NCBI GenBank assembly: GCA_042576225.1
Contig: JBHPCA010000019.1
Span: forward strand, 1 to 26,694
Direction: 5' to 3'
DNA length: 26,694 bases
DNA from: GWF2-30-66 sp042576225
GTDB lineage: Bacteria > Babelota > Babeliae > Babelales > Vermiphilaceae
A model generated the notes under the pieces. The model saw only the letters and a program-made list of their open reading frames with translations, ran no database searches and was not told the DNA's origin. Positions 14,471 through 23,632 of the stretch are shown here, piece after piece; position 1 is the first letter of the stretch; every line of letters starts with the position of its first letter. Both the position numbers and the translations under genes were made by a program.

Positions 14471-15859
14471 TTAAGATGCAAAATGGTCTACCAGGCTTAT
14501 GAGATTCATACTATTTGAGCCTTTCACAAGCACTAACGAATCTTTATTCATCATATCATCAAGTTTTTCCACTGCCTCTTGCCAATCTTTGACATGCTCA
14601 GCCTCAACTCCTATAGGCAGTGTTTTTTTTGTCCAGCTCACCATATCCCCAACTAATATCACATGCCTTAAAGACGGAGCCTTTCTCAAAATTCTTCCAA
14701 GCTGACGATGCCAAAAAGGACTATTAACGCCCAACTCCAACATATCACCCAACACCACAATCTTTTTGGAATCCGTATCAATTTTATCAATAGCAAGCAA
14801 CGCTGCTTTCATGCTCTCTGGACTTGCATTGTAGCAATCACTTATTAAAACACCTTTTTTATTTTTCATTTTACGCTTTTCAAAGCGACTTGAAACATTA
14901 ATGGGAACCTGTACCCCCTCAATAGTTTTTTCCTCAGGAATATTTAATAAATGGGCTACGCAAACGGAAGCCAAAGCATTATAAACAGACCCAGAATGCG
15001 CACCTTCAAGAACAACATTATACTTTTTATCATAAATTTTTATTATGAAATTAATGTTCCCATCAATAAGGCGTATCTTCCTCGCTTGAATCTGATTTGT
15101 AGTTTTAGACCCAAACTTAATCATAGGATAGTCATACCCAACATCTGCCAAAATAGGCTGGTCACCATTTATAATACCTATACTCTCACTGGAAAAATAC
15201 TTAAACACCTCTCTTTTTTCAGCAGCAATATCATTTAAAGAACCAAGGCCCTCCATATGCGAATGCCCAACACTTGTTATCAATGAAATTGTCGGCCTCA
15301 AAATATCTACTAAAACACTCATATCACCACGCTTGGTAATACCAAGCTCAAATATCGCAGCTTTATGGTTTTTGCGCATTTTCAAAACATTTAAAGACAA
15401 GCCAATCATTGTATTCTGATTTTCAAAAGATGCAACATGCTCTGTTTTGTTTGCCTGCAAAATATTCGAGATCATCTCCTTTGTTGAAGTCTTACCAACA
15501 GACCCTGTGATAGCAACAACCGGACATGCAAACTGCGCTCTCCAGGCAGTAGCCATTTTAACAAGTGCACCCACGGTATCATCGAGGGCAACCACCAATT
15601 TGTCTTTTAGAAGTTTTGCATCGATGGTCTCTAATACATGCTTTTTTGATTCTTTAAAGAATACTCCTGCGGCACCCTTTTTTAACGCATCTTCTATAGC
15701 ACGATGACCATCAAACTTTTCACCCTCAATTGCAACAAAAATTTCTCCCCTCCGTACCGTTCTAGAGTCTACTGAAAAAATTATTTCTTTAGGAAATTTT
15801 TTACTTATAAAAGAAATATGTGATAACACACCCTTTAAAAAATGTTCATCAAAACGCAT
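14471..15859 (-). CDS. murF: UDP-MurNAc-tripeptide--D-Ala-D-Ala ligase MurF
   Basis: Adds D-alanyl-D-alanine to UDP-MurNAc-tripeptide in the cytoplasmic stage of peptidoglycan synthesis, using ATP. At 462 residues it is of normal length. The N-terminal substrate domain includes FSVDSRTVRRGEIFVA. The ATP loop is ITGSVGKTSTKE (117-128), followed by NQNTMIG (147-153) and the Mur-ligase blocks ELGITKRGDM (171-180) and SVGHSHMEGLGS. The C-terminal domain has SDCYNASPESMKAAL (340-354) and LGDMLELG (370-377). Its presence with uppP argues that the organism makes at least some peptidoglycan. It is placed upstream of rsmH, the reverse of the standard dcw cluster order. Confidence 0.96.
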   Translation of the reverse strand: MRFDEHFLKGVLSHISFISKKFPKEIIFSVDSRTVRRGEIFVAIEGEKFDGHRAIEDALKKGAAGVFFKESKKHVLETIDAKLLKDKLVVALDDTVGALVKMATAWRAQFACPVVAITGSVGKTSTKEMISNILQANKTEHVASFENQNTMIGLSLNVLKMRKNHKAAIFELGITKRGDMSVLVDILRPTISLITSVGHSHMEGLGSLNDIAAEKREVFKYFSSESIGIINGDQPILADVGYDYPMIKFGSKTTNQIQARKIRLIDGNINFIIKIYDKKYNVVLEGAHSGSVYNALASVCVAHLLNIPEEKTIEGVQVPINVSSRFEKRKMKNKKGVLISDCYNASPESMKAALLAIDKIDTDSKKIVVLGDMLELGVNSPFWHRQLGRILRKAPSLRHVILVGDMVSWTKKTLPIGVEAEHVKDWQEAVEKLDDMMNKDSLVLVKGSNSMNLISLVDHFAS

Positions 15860-15929
15860 CGACTTCTCCGTCTTTTCCTTATAAAATGTATAAACTATAC
15901 TGTTTCACTTTATTGTCTTACATAAATTT

Positions 15930-18212
15930 TTATCTTACTACTTTCCTTGTCTTTCCACCATCAGAAGGTAAAATCAAACCATCTGACTCAAGCTTTTCTA
16001 TTATCCTTGCAGATCTATTATAACCTATTCTAAACTTTCTTTGTAGTAAAGAAATAGAAACTTCTTCAATAGACTCTAAAAAATCCAAAATATTTTTATA
16101 TAACATATCATCTGCATCAGATAATTCTGAATCTTGAGAGGTTATATATTCTGACAAGTCTCTATAAACTACATCTCTTTCTAATCGTATATGATTGACA
16201 ACCCGTTCTATTTCTTTACTTGACACATACGCCCCGTGCAATCGACTCAAAGAAGAACTTCCGGAACCTAAAAACAACATGTCTCCTCTACCAAGTAACT
16301 TTTCTGCTCCAGAACAATCTAAAATAGTTCGCGAGTCTACTTTAGAAGTAACTCTAAAAGAAACACGGCTTGGAAAATTAACTTTTATAAGTCCCGTGAT
16401 AACATCTACTGATGGTCGTTGTGTCGCCACCATCATGTGAATCCCTGCAGCCCTTGCCATTTGTGCTATTCTGGCTATCAAACTTTCCACGTCTCTGCCA
16501 ACAGTCATCATTAAATCCGCAAGCTCATCAATAATAATAACCAAATAAGGCATATGTTCATCTGTCTTATTGTTGTAGTCAAAAATATTTCGCGCGCCAA
16601 CCTTAGCCATCTTTTCATAACGCTCCTCCATATGACTTACCACCCATTTCAAAATAAAAGAAACTTTTTTAGGATCTGTCACAATAGGAAAAAGAAGGTG
16701 GGCAATATCTTCATATGCAGAAAATTCAAGTCTTTTAGGATCTATTAAAATAAGATTAAGCTCATCTGGACCTAACTTATAAAGCATACTCACCAAAAGA
16801 GAATTGAGCGCAACAGATTTACCAGAACCGGTAGATCCAGCTATCAACAAATGCGGCATCTTCGCCAAATCAGCAATAATATTTTTTCCAACCGTATCTT
16901 TTCCCAGTACAAGTGGTATAGACCCAGAAAAATTTTCAAACACTTTAGAGTTAACAATCGAAGACAAGAACACATCTTCTCTTTTTAAATTCGCAACCTC
17001 AAACCCAACTACAGAGCGCCCAGGAATTGGCGCTATAATTCTTATACTTAGCGCCTCAAGAGCCAAAGCCAAATCATCACTGAGCCCAATTATCTTACTT
17101 ATTTTAGAATCAGCTTTCGGTTGGTACTCAAAAAGCGTCACTACCGGACCACGTTTAATTGAGACCACTTTTCCAAAAACACCAAACACTTCTAACTTTT
17201 CCTCAAGTATCTTTGCTCGCCCTCGCAACTCATCCATTTTTATTGCATCTTCTTGGCCCTGATCATAATAATCAAATAAGTTATGGTCAGGAAAATTATA
17301 TGTCTTTTCTCTTTCGCTTGATGAAAAATCCTGCTCAAGATTTTTCCCAGATATGTTCTTTGTCTCTATAGATTTTTGTGAAAAAGACTCTTTGCCCATT
17401 TCGCTCACTGCAGGATTCTTGTGCAACATGCTGTACAACTCTTGAAGCTCTTCTTTTTCCTGAGGATCTGAGATATAATTTTCAAACTCAACAATAGACC
17501 TATCTTGACCTTCAATGTCTTGCCCACAGAATAATCTCTTACAAAACTTAAAAGAAAAAATGAGTGGTACAAGTATTATAGAAACTAATTTTCTAGAGAA
17601 ATTATAAACCGGAATTAAAAACTTTTGCTTATTTGATACAACACACGCAACCCTTGCACACAAATACAGTACGTGTGTGACAGTACTCCTGAATAAAAGC
17701 AATAAGCTTATCAATAATAAACAATATGTAAACAACTTTGCAATCACCGGATCAAACCAACCAATAAAAACAATCTTTAAACCATTACCAATCACACCTC
17801 CGGGAAATATTGGCCCAAAATAATCAACCTGCGTCATGTTTAAAAGGGCAGCACATATAAACGGCAAGCCCAAAAGCGCCAAAAATCTTTCCACCTCTTT
17901 TTTAAAACTCACACCCATAAAAAGAATGTAAGAAACATACGATAACAATAACACAAATAAATAACTAGAAACCCCAAACAGATAAAAAAACAAAGCCGAC
18001 AAATCAGAGCCTAGAAACCCAATCAAATTCGCAACACTATGCTTTGATGTACTGTATGCAAACCATGACTGATCATAAGGATTAAACGTGTATAAAGAAA
18101 TCCCCAAAATTATAGCCAAAAACAAAAAAACAAACGCTGCTATTTTTTTCTTATACGTAAATATAACATTTCGCAACGCAACAAAAAATGCAACAAAAAA
18201 CTCATATACCAT
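15930..18212 (-). CDS. ftsK: DNA translocase FtsK/SpoIIIE
   Basis: Septal DNA pump that clears and aligns chromosome termini during division. From the ATG at 18212 the protein has 760 residues. Several membrane helices lie in the first about 225 residues, then an acidic, Ser-rich linker (about 230-325). The alpha domain with VVSIKRGPVVTLFEYQP follows, then the RecA-like motor with Walker A GSTGSGKS (459-466) and Walker B LVIIIDE (557-563), and HMMVATQRPSVDVITG (592-607). The C-terminal gamma winged helix (about 690-750, with RKFRIGYNRSARIIEKLE) normally reads KOPS-type polarity sequences. The start was moved from an upstream TTG (18239) because GGAGA lies eight bases before ATG 18212. Confidence 0.97.
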   Translation of the reverse strand: MVYEFFVAFFVALRNVIFTYKKKIAAFVFLFLAIILGISLYTFNPYDQSWFAYSTSKHSVANLIGFLGSDLSALFFYLFGVSSYLFVLLLSYVSYILFMGVSFKKEVERFLALLGLPFICAALLNMTQVDYFGPIFPGGVIGNGLKIVFIGWFDPVIAKLFTYCLLLISLLLLFRSTVTHVLYLCARVACVVSNKQKFLIPVYNFSRKLVSIILVPLIFSFKFCKRLFCGQDIEGQDRSIVEFENYISDPQEKEELQELYSMLHKNPAVSEMGKESFSQKSIETKNISGKNLEQDFSSSEREKTYNFPDHNLFDYYDQGQEDAIKMDELRGRAKILEEKLEVFGVFGKVVSIKRGPVVTLFEYQPKADSKISKIIGLSDDLALALEALSIRIIAPIPGRSVVGFEVANLKREDVFLSSIVNSKVFENFSGSIPLVLGKDTVGKNIIADLAKMPHLLIAGSTGSGKSVALNSLLVSMLYKLGPDELNLILIDPKRLEFSAYEDIAHLLFPIVTDPKKVSFILKWVVSHMEERYEKMAKVGARNIFDYNNKTDEHMPYLVIIIDELADLMMTVGRDVESLIARIAQMARAAGIHMMVATQRPSVDVITGLIKVNFPSRVSFRVTSKVDSRTILDCSGAEKLLGRGDMLFLGSGSSSLSRLHGAYVSSKEIERVVNHIRLERDVVYRDLSEYITSQDSELSDADDMLYKNILDFLESIEEVSISLLQRKFRIGYNRSARIIEKLESDGLILPSDGGKTRKVVR

Positions 18213-18257
18213 TATTAATCTCTCCAGATTAAAAAACAAAAATTTAAATCATAATAA

Positions 18258-19073
18258 TTATAAAATAATATAAACAAAAATAATCCACAAAATAAAAGAA
18301 AAAGATAAAAACACTGCAAAATACCACAGCTTATTAGTAAGTGCCATAAACTGCGCAACTTTCAATCCAAAAAAAGCAACAATGGAAGAAAGTAATATAA
18401 TTAAAAGCGTATAAAAATTAAAAATATTTACAGGCAACGCATTACATTTGCACAAATAGATTTTTAAAACACTACTTAAAAAACCTGCAAAAATTAACGG
18501 CCACTGAATAGCGAAAGAAAATTCAAAAGATCTTCGGGCAGACAACCCAACCCAACAACCTGCAACAAACGTTAAACCAAAACGCGACACCCCTGGCAAC
18601 AACGCTATCCCCTGAAAAAACCCAATAAACAAGGCCTTTTTCCATGTCAAAAAAGCAACTTTTTCCCTTCTACAATATTTTAACGTCAGTAAAAACAGAA
18701 GAGAAACGACAAAGCCTATCCCAACCGGAAAACATTGTAAAGAATGTGCAAATCTTGAGCAATTAAAAATCAGGTACAAAAAAAATGTCACCATATCTGC
18801 TATACAAACAAGCCCAATAATTTTTAAAACATATACCCAACACCTTTTGAAATTTTTAATTAAAAAAAACCATTTATCAAAAAAAAATATTGCCAACACA
18901 ACAACTGTAGGCCCATGCAAAAAATGAGATAAAACCTTGTTTCCAGTAATATAAATATTGCCACAAGAAATGTAATTAATCACATGCTCCAAAAAAACCA
19001 TATGGCCCGAACTACTTACAGGAAAACTTTCTAATATTATTTGCAAACAAACTAAAATAAAAAAATAAAGCAT
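18258..19073 (-). CDS. uppP: Undecaprenyl-diphosphate phosphatase UppP (BacA)
   Basis: Integral membrane enzyme that converts undecaprenyl diphosphate to the monophosphate carrier used for cell-wall and glycan export. From ATG 19073 it has 271 residues and about eight hydrophobic helices. The active-site signatures are QIILESFPVSSSGHMV (11-26; usual QGxTEFLPxSSSGHL, with Glu, SSSGH and Pro kept) and GIALLPGVSRFGLTFVAG (155-172; usual PGxSRSG, Ser and Arg kept). GAGG lies five bases before ATG 19073. A longer TTG start (19094) has a poorer ribosome-binding site and would push the first motif further from the N-terminus than is typical. It heads the minus-strand run and lies 45 bases before ftsK. 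Confidence 0.95.
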   Translation of the reverse strand: MLYFFILVCLQIILESFPVSSSGHMVFLEHVINYISCGNIYITGNKVLSHFLHGPTVVVLAIFFFDKWFFLIKNFKRCWVYVLKIIGLVCIADMVTFFLYLIFNCSRFAHSLQCFPVGIGFVVSLLFLLTLKYCRREKVAFLTWKKALFIGFFQGIALLPGVSRFGLTFVAGCWVGLSARRSFEFSFAIQWPLIFAGFLSSVLKIYLCKCNALPVNIFNFYTLLIILLSSIVAFFGLKVAQFMALTNKLWYFAVFLSFSFILWIIFVYIIL

Positions 19074-19140
19074 CAAGGCCTCGAGAATCTCCAAATGAAA
19101 ACTTCTTTACAAAAATAAACACTAGAAATTATAATTTATC

Positions 19141-19180
19141 TAACTTAATTAGTCTAATTTAGTTAACACTAATTAAGTTA
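19141..19180. promoter_or_regulatory. 13-bp perfect inverted repeat, candidate operator
   Basis: TAACTTAATTAGT (19141-19153) and its exact complement ACTAATTAAGTTA (19168-19180) are separated by 14 bases, which include GTTAAC. It lies in the divergent gap between uppP and the first Cys-rich protein gene, just upstream of a TTGACT (19188-19193) and a TTGAAA (19207-19212) on the plus strand. The position suits a regulator-binding site controlling one or both genes. A terminator is unlikely, since neither gene ends here. Confidence 0.5.
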
Positions 19181-19251
19181 ATATTTTTTGACTTAGGTTT
19201 AAATTATTGAAATTTTTCTTTTTTTGTTATATGGTGAGTGAGTAGGAAAGT

Positions 19252-19290
19252 ATGTTCATTAATAACAATAAAAAGAAGGAGTTACAATGA
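19252..19290 (+). CDS. Possible 12-codon leader peptide overlapping the first Cys-rich gene
   Basis: AGGA five bases before ATG 19252 opens a frame reading MFINNNKKKELQ, whose TGA overlaps the ATG of the downstream gene (ATGA at 19287-19290). The arrangement would couple translation of the two. The ribosome-binding site of the main gene (AAGGAG) lies inside this frame. It may be chance, but it contrasts with the two-codon frames in the leaders of the three following paralogues. Confidence 0.3.
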   Translation: MFINNNKKKELQ

Positions 19291-21179
19291 AGCCTACACT
19301 CAAAAAAATATTCACCCTCTCTTTACTTTTAAGTTTCTCTGCTATCTTAGTGGGAAATTGTTGCAGCGATAGCTGCTGCGCCCTTCCAATAAAGTCCAAC
19401 GATTGCATAACTCGCTGTTGCGGTTATCCTTTCCTTGGATATCGTTCCCAAAGTGCCAACATCGCACGAAGAATAGTTGGAACACAAGCAGAAATCCACA
19501 AATATGGAATGGATGACAAATATTGGAGTTCTTACATAGCACTTGAATATACAAGATCATTTAAGCCAGAAAGAATCTTGACAGATTTACTCGGACTAGA
19601 TGCATGTAATTGCAATCTTATAATTCAGGGTAGCAAGGTAGCTGACAGAAATTCACGTGCGTGGCTCGCAGACTACTTTGGACTGCCTATGGATTTTGAA
19701 AGTACCATTTGCCTTGAGCCAGTAATACAAAACTTTATTATAGATTTACATTACTACGCTGGACTTGACAACTGGAAAGAAGGGATGTTTTTCAGAATAT
19801 ATGCACCATTGGTATACACCCGATGGGATCTAAACATGTGCGAAAAAGTTAAAACAAAAGGTGAGATGTGCTTCCCTAAAGGTTACATGAGCTCATGCGA
19901 AATTCCCCGTGCAGACCTTCCCCAGTCTTTTTGTGAGGTGATGAAAGGATGCACCACATTTGGAGACATGACGTGCCCTATAAAATACGGCTTAATGTCA
20001 CCGTGCAAAGAAACAGATACAAGACTTGCAGATCTTCGCGCTGAGTTAGGTTGTAATTTTGCACTAAAAGAAGATTACCATGTTGGACTTGCCTTCCACG
20101 CCGCTGCGCCCACAGGCACACGTCCAAAAGCATATTACCTTTTTGAGCCTATGGTTGGTAACGGAAGACACTGGGAGCTTGGCATAAGCCTTACAAGTTC
20201 ATACATTATGTGGAGAGGCGAAAAAGAGGATAAATTCTTAGGAGTATACTTTGATGCAGTATTAACTCATATGTTCAAAGCATGCCAAACCCGTTCATTT
20301 GACTATCTGTGCAAACCAAACAGCAGATATGCACTACTTGAAGTAATGGGTCCTAACGATGCAGATATTGGCAGATGTGATGGCGGATGCTGCCAAGGCA
20401 ATAACTGTTGCGCAGCAGATTGCAATTGCTTGGCAAATTATACGTACGCAAGCAAACTGGTCCCTGCAATAAACACAACAACTTACTGCGTCGATTCAAA
20501 AATCGATATCCAGGCAGATTTGGCTCTTAAATTCGCTTACTACTCAAATTGCTGGAGCTTTGATCTCGGTTACAACTTCTGGGTGCGCACAGGAGAAGAA
20601 TTCTATCTCAGAGAAGCATGCTGCAGCCCATGTGGTAAAAATCATTTAGCATTTAAAGGTGATGCGTATCTCTACGGAAAATACGAGCTCAATAATATTG
20701 ATTATATTGTTCCTTTATCTGCAACACAAAGCCAAGCAGACATTCATAAAGGAACAAATTACCCACTACTTCCTGGAGAAAAAGATGCCACAGATGCTTG
20801 CGATACAAGCGTAAGAGCATCTTATAATCCTAGAATAGACAATCCAAAAAAGGCATACTCATATGTATTCCCACTAACAGACCTTTACGGATGTGCAATT
20901 GTAGATGACACGCCAAACGTTAACACATCAATTCAGCCTGTAGTCCTGAATGCATGCGATATAGACATGTACAAAGGTCCTAAAGCTTACACACATAAAA
21001 TATTTGCGCATATTAACTACAAGTGGAATCGTGAAGAAAAAGACACCAACCCATATCTTGGAATCGGCGGCGAAGCTGAGTTTGGTGGAGACTGCAAATG
21101 TAAAGATAATTGCAAAAATCCACACCTTGGCGTATCACAATGGGGTATATGGCTAAAAGCCGGTTGTTCTTATGAATAA
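19287..21179 (+). CDS. Cys-rich putative outer-membrane protein, paralogue 1
   Basis: A 630-residue exported protein, first of four tandem paralogues. A signal peptide (about 1-23) is followed by a short Cys cluster (NCCSDSCC) and the conserved block YPFLGYRSQSANIARRIVG. Shared family blocks follow: AWLADYFGLP, GLDNWKEGMFFRIYAP, LNMCE, TTFGDM, AAPTGTRPKAYYLFEPMVGN, SFDYLCKPNSRYALLEVMG, and YNFWVRTGEEFY. The C-terminal strand is GVSQWGIWLKAGCSYE, an alternating aromatic end like a beta-signal recognised by BamA, though the aromatic is next to last. A beta-barrel porin-like envelope protein is the best guess. It has the fewest Cys insertions of the three complete copies. AAGGAG precedes the ATG. 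Confidence 0.85.
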   Translation: MKPTLKKIFTLSLLLSFSAILVGNCCSDSCCALPIKSNDCITRCCGYPFLGYRSQSANIARRIVGTQAEIHKYGMDDKYWSSYIALEYTRSFKPERILTDLLGLDACNCNLIIQGSKVADRNSRAWLADYFGLPMDFESTICLEPVIQNFIIDLHYYAGLDNWKEGMFFRIYAPLVYTRWDLNMCEKVKTKGEMCFPKGYMSSCEIPRADLPQSFCEVMKGCTTFGDMTCPIKYGLMSPCKETDTRLADLRAELGCNFALKEDYHVGLAFHAAAPTGTRPKAYYLFEPMVGNGRHWELGISLTSSYIMWRGEKEDKFLGVYFDAVLTHMFKACQTRSFDYLCKPNSRYALLEVMGPNDADIGRCDGGCCQGNNCCAADCNCLANYTYASKLVPAINTTTYCVDSKIDIQADLALKFAYYSNCWSFDLGYNFWVRTGEEFYLREACCSPCGKNHLAFKGDAYLYGKYELNNIDYIVPLSATQSQADIHKGTNYPLLPGEKDATDACDTSVRASYNPRIDNPKKAYSYVFPLTDLYGCAIVDDTPNVNTSIQPVVLNACDIDMYKGPKAYTHKIFAHINYKWNREEKDTNPYLGIGGEAEFGGDCKCKDNCKNPHLGVSQWGIWLKAGCSYE

Positions 21180-21207
21180 TCCTCCTTTTAAAGTAGGTTA
21201 AACTAGA

Positions 21208-21240
21208 GGGTCATGCTTAGAATAAAGCATGACCCTTTTT
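21208..21240 (+). terminator. Intrinsic terminator after paralogue 1
   Basis: GGGTCATGCTT (21208-21218), a 6-nt loop, the perfect complement 21225-21235, then a T-run. Confidence 0.92.
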
Positions 21241-21251
21241 ATTTTGAAAAA

Positions 21252-21289
21252 TTTTTCTTTACAAAAAAATAAAATTTAATAAGTATAAT
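21252..21289 (+). promoter_or_regulatory. Promoter of paralogue 2 with shared 14-bp block
   Basis: TTTTTCTTTACAAA at 21252-21265, then 18 bases, then TATAAT at 21284-21289. The same 14 bases precede the -10 of paralogues 3 and 4. The implied leader is about 140 nt. Confidence 0.65.
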
Positions 21290-21342
21290 TAGTGTAAGTA
21301 AAATTATCAATAAAAAACTCAAATAATATCAACAACATTTAG

Positions 21343-21362
21343 AAAGGAGAAAAATGGTGTGA
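21343..21362 (+). promoter_or_regulatory. Two-codon leader frame ATG-GTG-TGA with strong RBS
   Basis: AAAGGAG (21343-21349) is followed four bases later by ATG GTG TGA (21354-21362), 81 bases before the true start of paralogue 2. The flanks ACAACATTTAG (21331-21341) and CTAAATTTGTTGT (21380-21392) can pair, which would place the mini-frame in a hairpin loop. Confidence 0.55.
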
Positions 21363-21434
21363 AAAGTAGAAAAAACTTACTAAATTTGTTGTAAATGAAA
21401 GCTAAAATAAACTTTAATAAAAAGGAGTTTTGTT

Positions 21435-23390
21435 ATGAAACAAATTTTAAAAATCTTAATTTTATCAGGCGTATTGGCAAGCTTTGCCATTCAGGCTAAT
21501 AACTGCTGCGGTGGTTGCTGTAATGATACCTGTGGCAATCCGATATTCAGCGTTTCCAAGGGAGGTTGTTGTAAACCTTGTTGCCTAGGTCCCTGCGACG
21601 GATCCCCATTCTTACTGCCTCGTTCACAAGGAAGAAATGGGGTACGAGATTTAGTTGGATGGCAACAATTTATAAACAGATATGATATGTGTTCAACCTA
21701 TGGAGATTTTGCTATAACACTTGAATACAATAGATCTATGCGACCAGATAGAATAGCACAATTTTATTTTGGAGATCAACTTGAAGGATGTAACAAATTA
21801 TTAATCCAAGGCGACGCAGTAAATCCAAGGCATCCTAAGGCATGGCTTGCTAATTACTTCGGACTACCAAATGATTATTCAAGTGTATTACAATTTGAGC
21901 CAAGAATAGAAAACTTCATGGTAGATTTCCACTTTTACATTGGATTAGATGATTTTTGGAAAGGAACTTATATACGAGTGCATTCACCACTAGTACACAC
22001 AAAATGGGATTTTAACATGACAGAATGCATAAAAAATCGTGGTGAGCTTAAATTTTCAGCCGGCCTTATGTCAGATTCTATAATCCTCAGAGAAGACCTA
22101 CCTGCAAGCTTTATGCAGTACATGCTTGGCAACACCACATTTGGTGACATGCAAAGCAAAATGTGTTATGGAAAATTCCCAATCTGTCCTATGACTAAAA
22201 CAATGCTTGCTGACGTTCAGGCAACATTCGGCTGGAATATATTCCAATGTGATGACTACCACTTTGGAGTCTTTTTCGATGTTGTATTCCCAACTGGTAC
22301 CAGACCAAATGCATGTTATCTTTTTGAACCAATAATCGGTAACGGCAAACACTGGGAACTCGGCTTTGGAATAACATCTTCTTATATTTTCTACAGAAGT
22401 GAAAAATGTGAAGACAGATATCTCGGCCTATGGTTTGACGCAACATTTAACCACCTTCTCAAACAATGCCAACGCAGATCATTTGATTTCTGCTGCAAAC
22501 CAAACAGTAGATACATGTTACTTGCAGAATTTGATGCTTCTGATGGCAACTTGGCTGGCGGAGAACTTGATATAGAAGCTCTTTACCAATATACCGGCAA
22601 TTTATTACCAGCTATAAACTACACAACCTTTGTTGTTGACGCAAAAATTAATCTTCAAGCTGATATCGTATTTAAATTTGGATACGTCAGAGATAACTGG
22701 AGCATCGACTTTGGTTATAACTTCTGGGCACGTACCGGTGAAAAATTTGGTTGTCCAAACTGTATGCCATGCGTAGACGAGAAAAAATATGTCTTAAAAG
22801 GCAATGAATTATTGTACGGTGAAGCATATGAAGGATCTACATCACTTGGTATTGCAAAACTGTCTTCCAGCGCAAGCAGCGCAACAATAAAATGTAAAGG
22901 TTCAGTATACGGCTCTGGAGAAAACATGGAAGGCCCATTAGACAACTCTAAGACAGCAAAATACAAGATAGATTCTGAATACGAAGAACTAGATTATATT
23001 GGAAGCCCTGGATCTGGACCTCTTAACACATCGATACAACCAGTTCTTGTATCACGCGCAGATCTTGACATGAGCGAATCACCAAGCGCTGTAACTCATA
23101 AATTATTCTTAAACTTTAGCCATGCATGGAAATGCAGAGATGACAGATGGCTCCCATTCTTGGGTATCGGTGGCTCGGTAGAGCTTGACCACTGCTCTGA
23201 TATAGACTGCACCTGTGACTGTGCATCATGCGTCAGCGGTTGCGAATGTGTTACTTCATGCGAATCATGCAGCAGTTCAGCTTGCAACAGCAATAATTGT
23301 TGCAGCTCTTGTTCTCAACACAGCAAAACAAAAAGAGGCGGCATCTCACAATGGGGTGTATGGGTCAAAGGTGGTATCTATTTTGAATAA
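21435..23390 (+). CDS. Cys-rich putative outer-membrane protein, paralogue 2
   Basis: A 651-residue member of the same family. The signal peptide ends near FAIQA (residue 21), followed by a Cys cluster (NNCCGGCCNDTCGN) and CCLGPCDGSPFLLPRSQGRN. The conserved blocks occur in the same order as in paralogue 1: AWLANYFGLP, GLDDFWKGTYIRVHSP, TTFGDM, PTGTRPNACYLFEPIIGN, SFDFCCKPNSRYMLL, and YNFWARTGEKFG. A Cys/Ser-rich stretch of about 45 residues (CTCDCASCVSGCEC and following) sits just before the final strand GGISQWGVWVKGGIYFE. AAGGAG lies nine bases before the ATG. The gene is an independent unit with its own promoter, long leader and terminator. Confidence 0.87.
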   Translation: MKQILKILILSGVLASFAIQANNCCGGCCNDTCGNPIFSVSKGGCCKPCCLGPCDGSPFLLPRSQGRNGVRDLVGWQQFINRYDMCSTYGDFAITLEYNRSMRPDRIAQFYFGDQLEGCNKLLIQGDAVNPRHPKAWLANYFGLPNDYSSVLQFEPRIENFMVDFHFYIGLDDFWKGTYIRVHSPLVHTKWDFNMTECIKNRGELKFSAGLMSDSIILREDLPASFMQYMLGNTTFGDMQSKMCYGKFPICPMTKTMLADVQATFGWNIFQCDDYHFGVFFDVVFPTGTRPNACYLFEPIIGNGKHWELGFGITSSYIFYRSEKCEDRYLGLWFDATFNHLLKQCQRRSFDFCCKPNSRYMLLAEFDASDGNLAGGELDIEALYQYTGNLLPAINYTTFVVDAKINLQADIVFKFGYVRDNWSIDFGYNFWARTGEKFGCPNCMPCVDEKKYVLKGNELLYGEAYEGSTSLGIAKLSSSASSATIKCKGSVYGSGENMEGPLDNSKTAKYKIDSEYEELDYIGSPGSGPLNTSIQPVLVSRADLDMSESPSAVTHKLFLNFSHAWKCRDDRWLPFLGIGGSVELDHCSDIDCTCDCASCVSGCECVTSCESCSSSACNSNNCCSSCSQHSKTKRGGISQWGVWVKGGIYFE

Positions 23391-23406
23391 TATATAAAAA
23401 ATATAT

Positions 23407-23440
23407 AAAGAAAGCCTGGTATAATTCCAGGCTTTCTTTT
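23407..23440 (+). terminator. Intrinsic terminator after paralogue 2
   Basis: AAAGAAAGCCTGG (23407-23419) pairs perfectly with 23427-23439 around a 7-nt loop and ends in T residues. Confidence 0.9.
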
Positions 23441-23508
23441 CGCATCTTATTGTAATTTTTTTTAGCACATTTTTAGCATATTTTAGCATCTGTTGCATTT
23501 TTTGAAAA

Positions 23509-23545
23509 TTTTTCTTTACAAAAACTAAGACTCACAGGTTATAAT
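23509..23545 (+). promoter_or_regulatory. Promoter of paralogue 3 with shared 14-bp block
   Basis: TTTTTCTTTACAAA at 23509-23522, 17 bases, TATAAT at 23540-23545. The upstream TTGAAAA is also shared with paralogue 2. The implied leader is about 155 nt. Confidence 0.7.
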
Positions 23546-23582
23546 AAAAATATAATTTTATGTAATAAAAAATTAAAAAAAG

Positions 23583-23603
23583 AAAGGGAGTATTATGACA
23601 TAG
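23583..23603 (+). promoter_or_regulatory. Two-codon leader frame ATG-ACA-TAG with strong RBS
   Basis: AAAGGGAG (23583-23590), four bases, then ATG ACA TAG (23595-23603), 114 bases before the start of paralogue 3. It resembles the gene's own start region (AAAGGGAGTTTTAATATG), as if the initiation site had been duplicated. Confidence 0.55.
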
Positions 23604-23632
23604 CAAAATAAAATAACATACTTAAAAAATAG

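Noticed and set aside
19287..19362. Paralogue 1 as a lipoprotein (Cys right after the signal peptide)
   Set aside because: The residues before the first Cys (LVGN) do not fit a lipobox, and the Cys belongs to a cluster found after a normal signal peptide cleavage site in the other copies.
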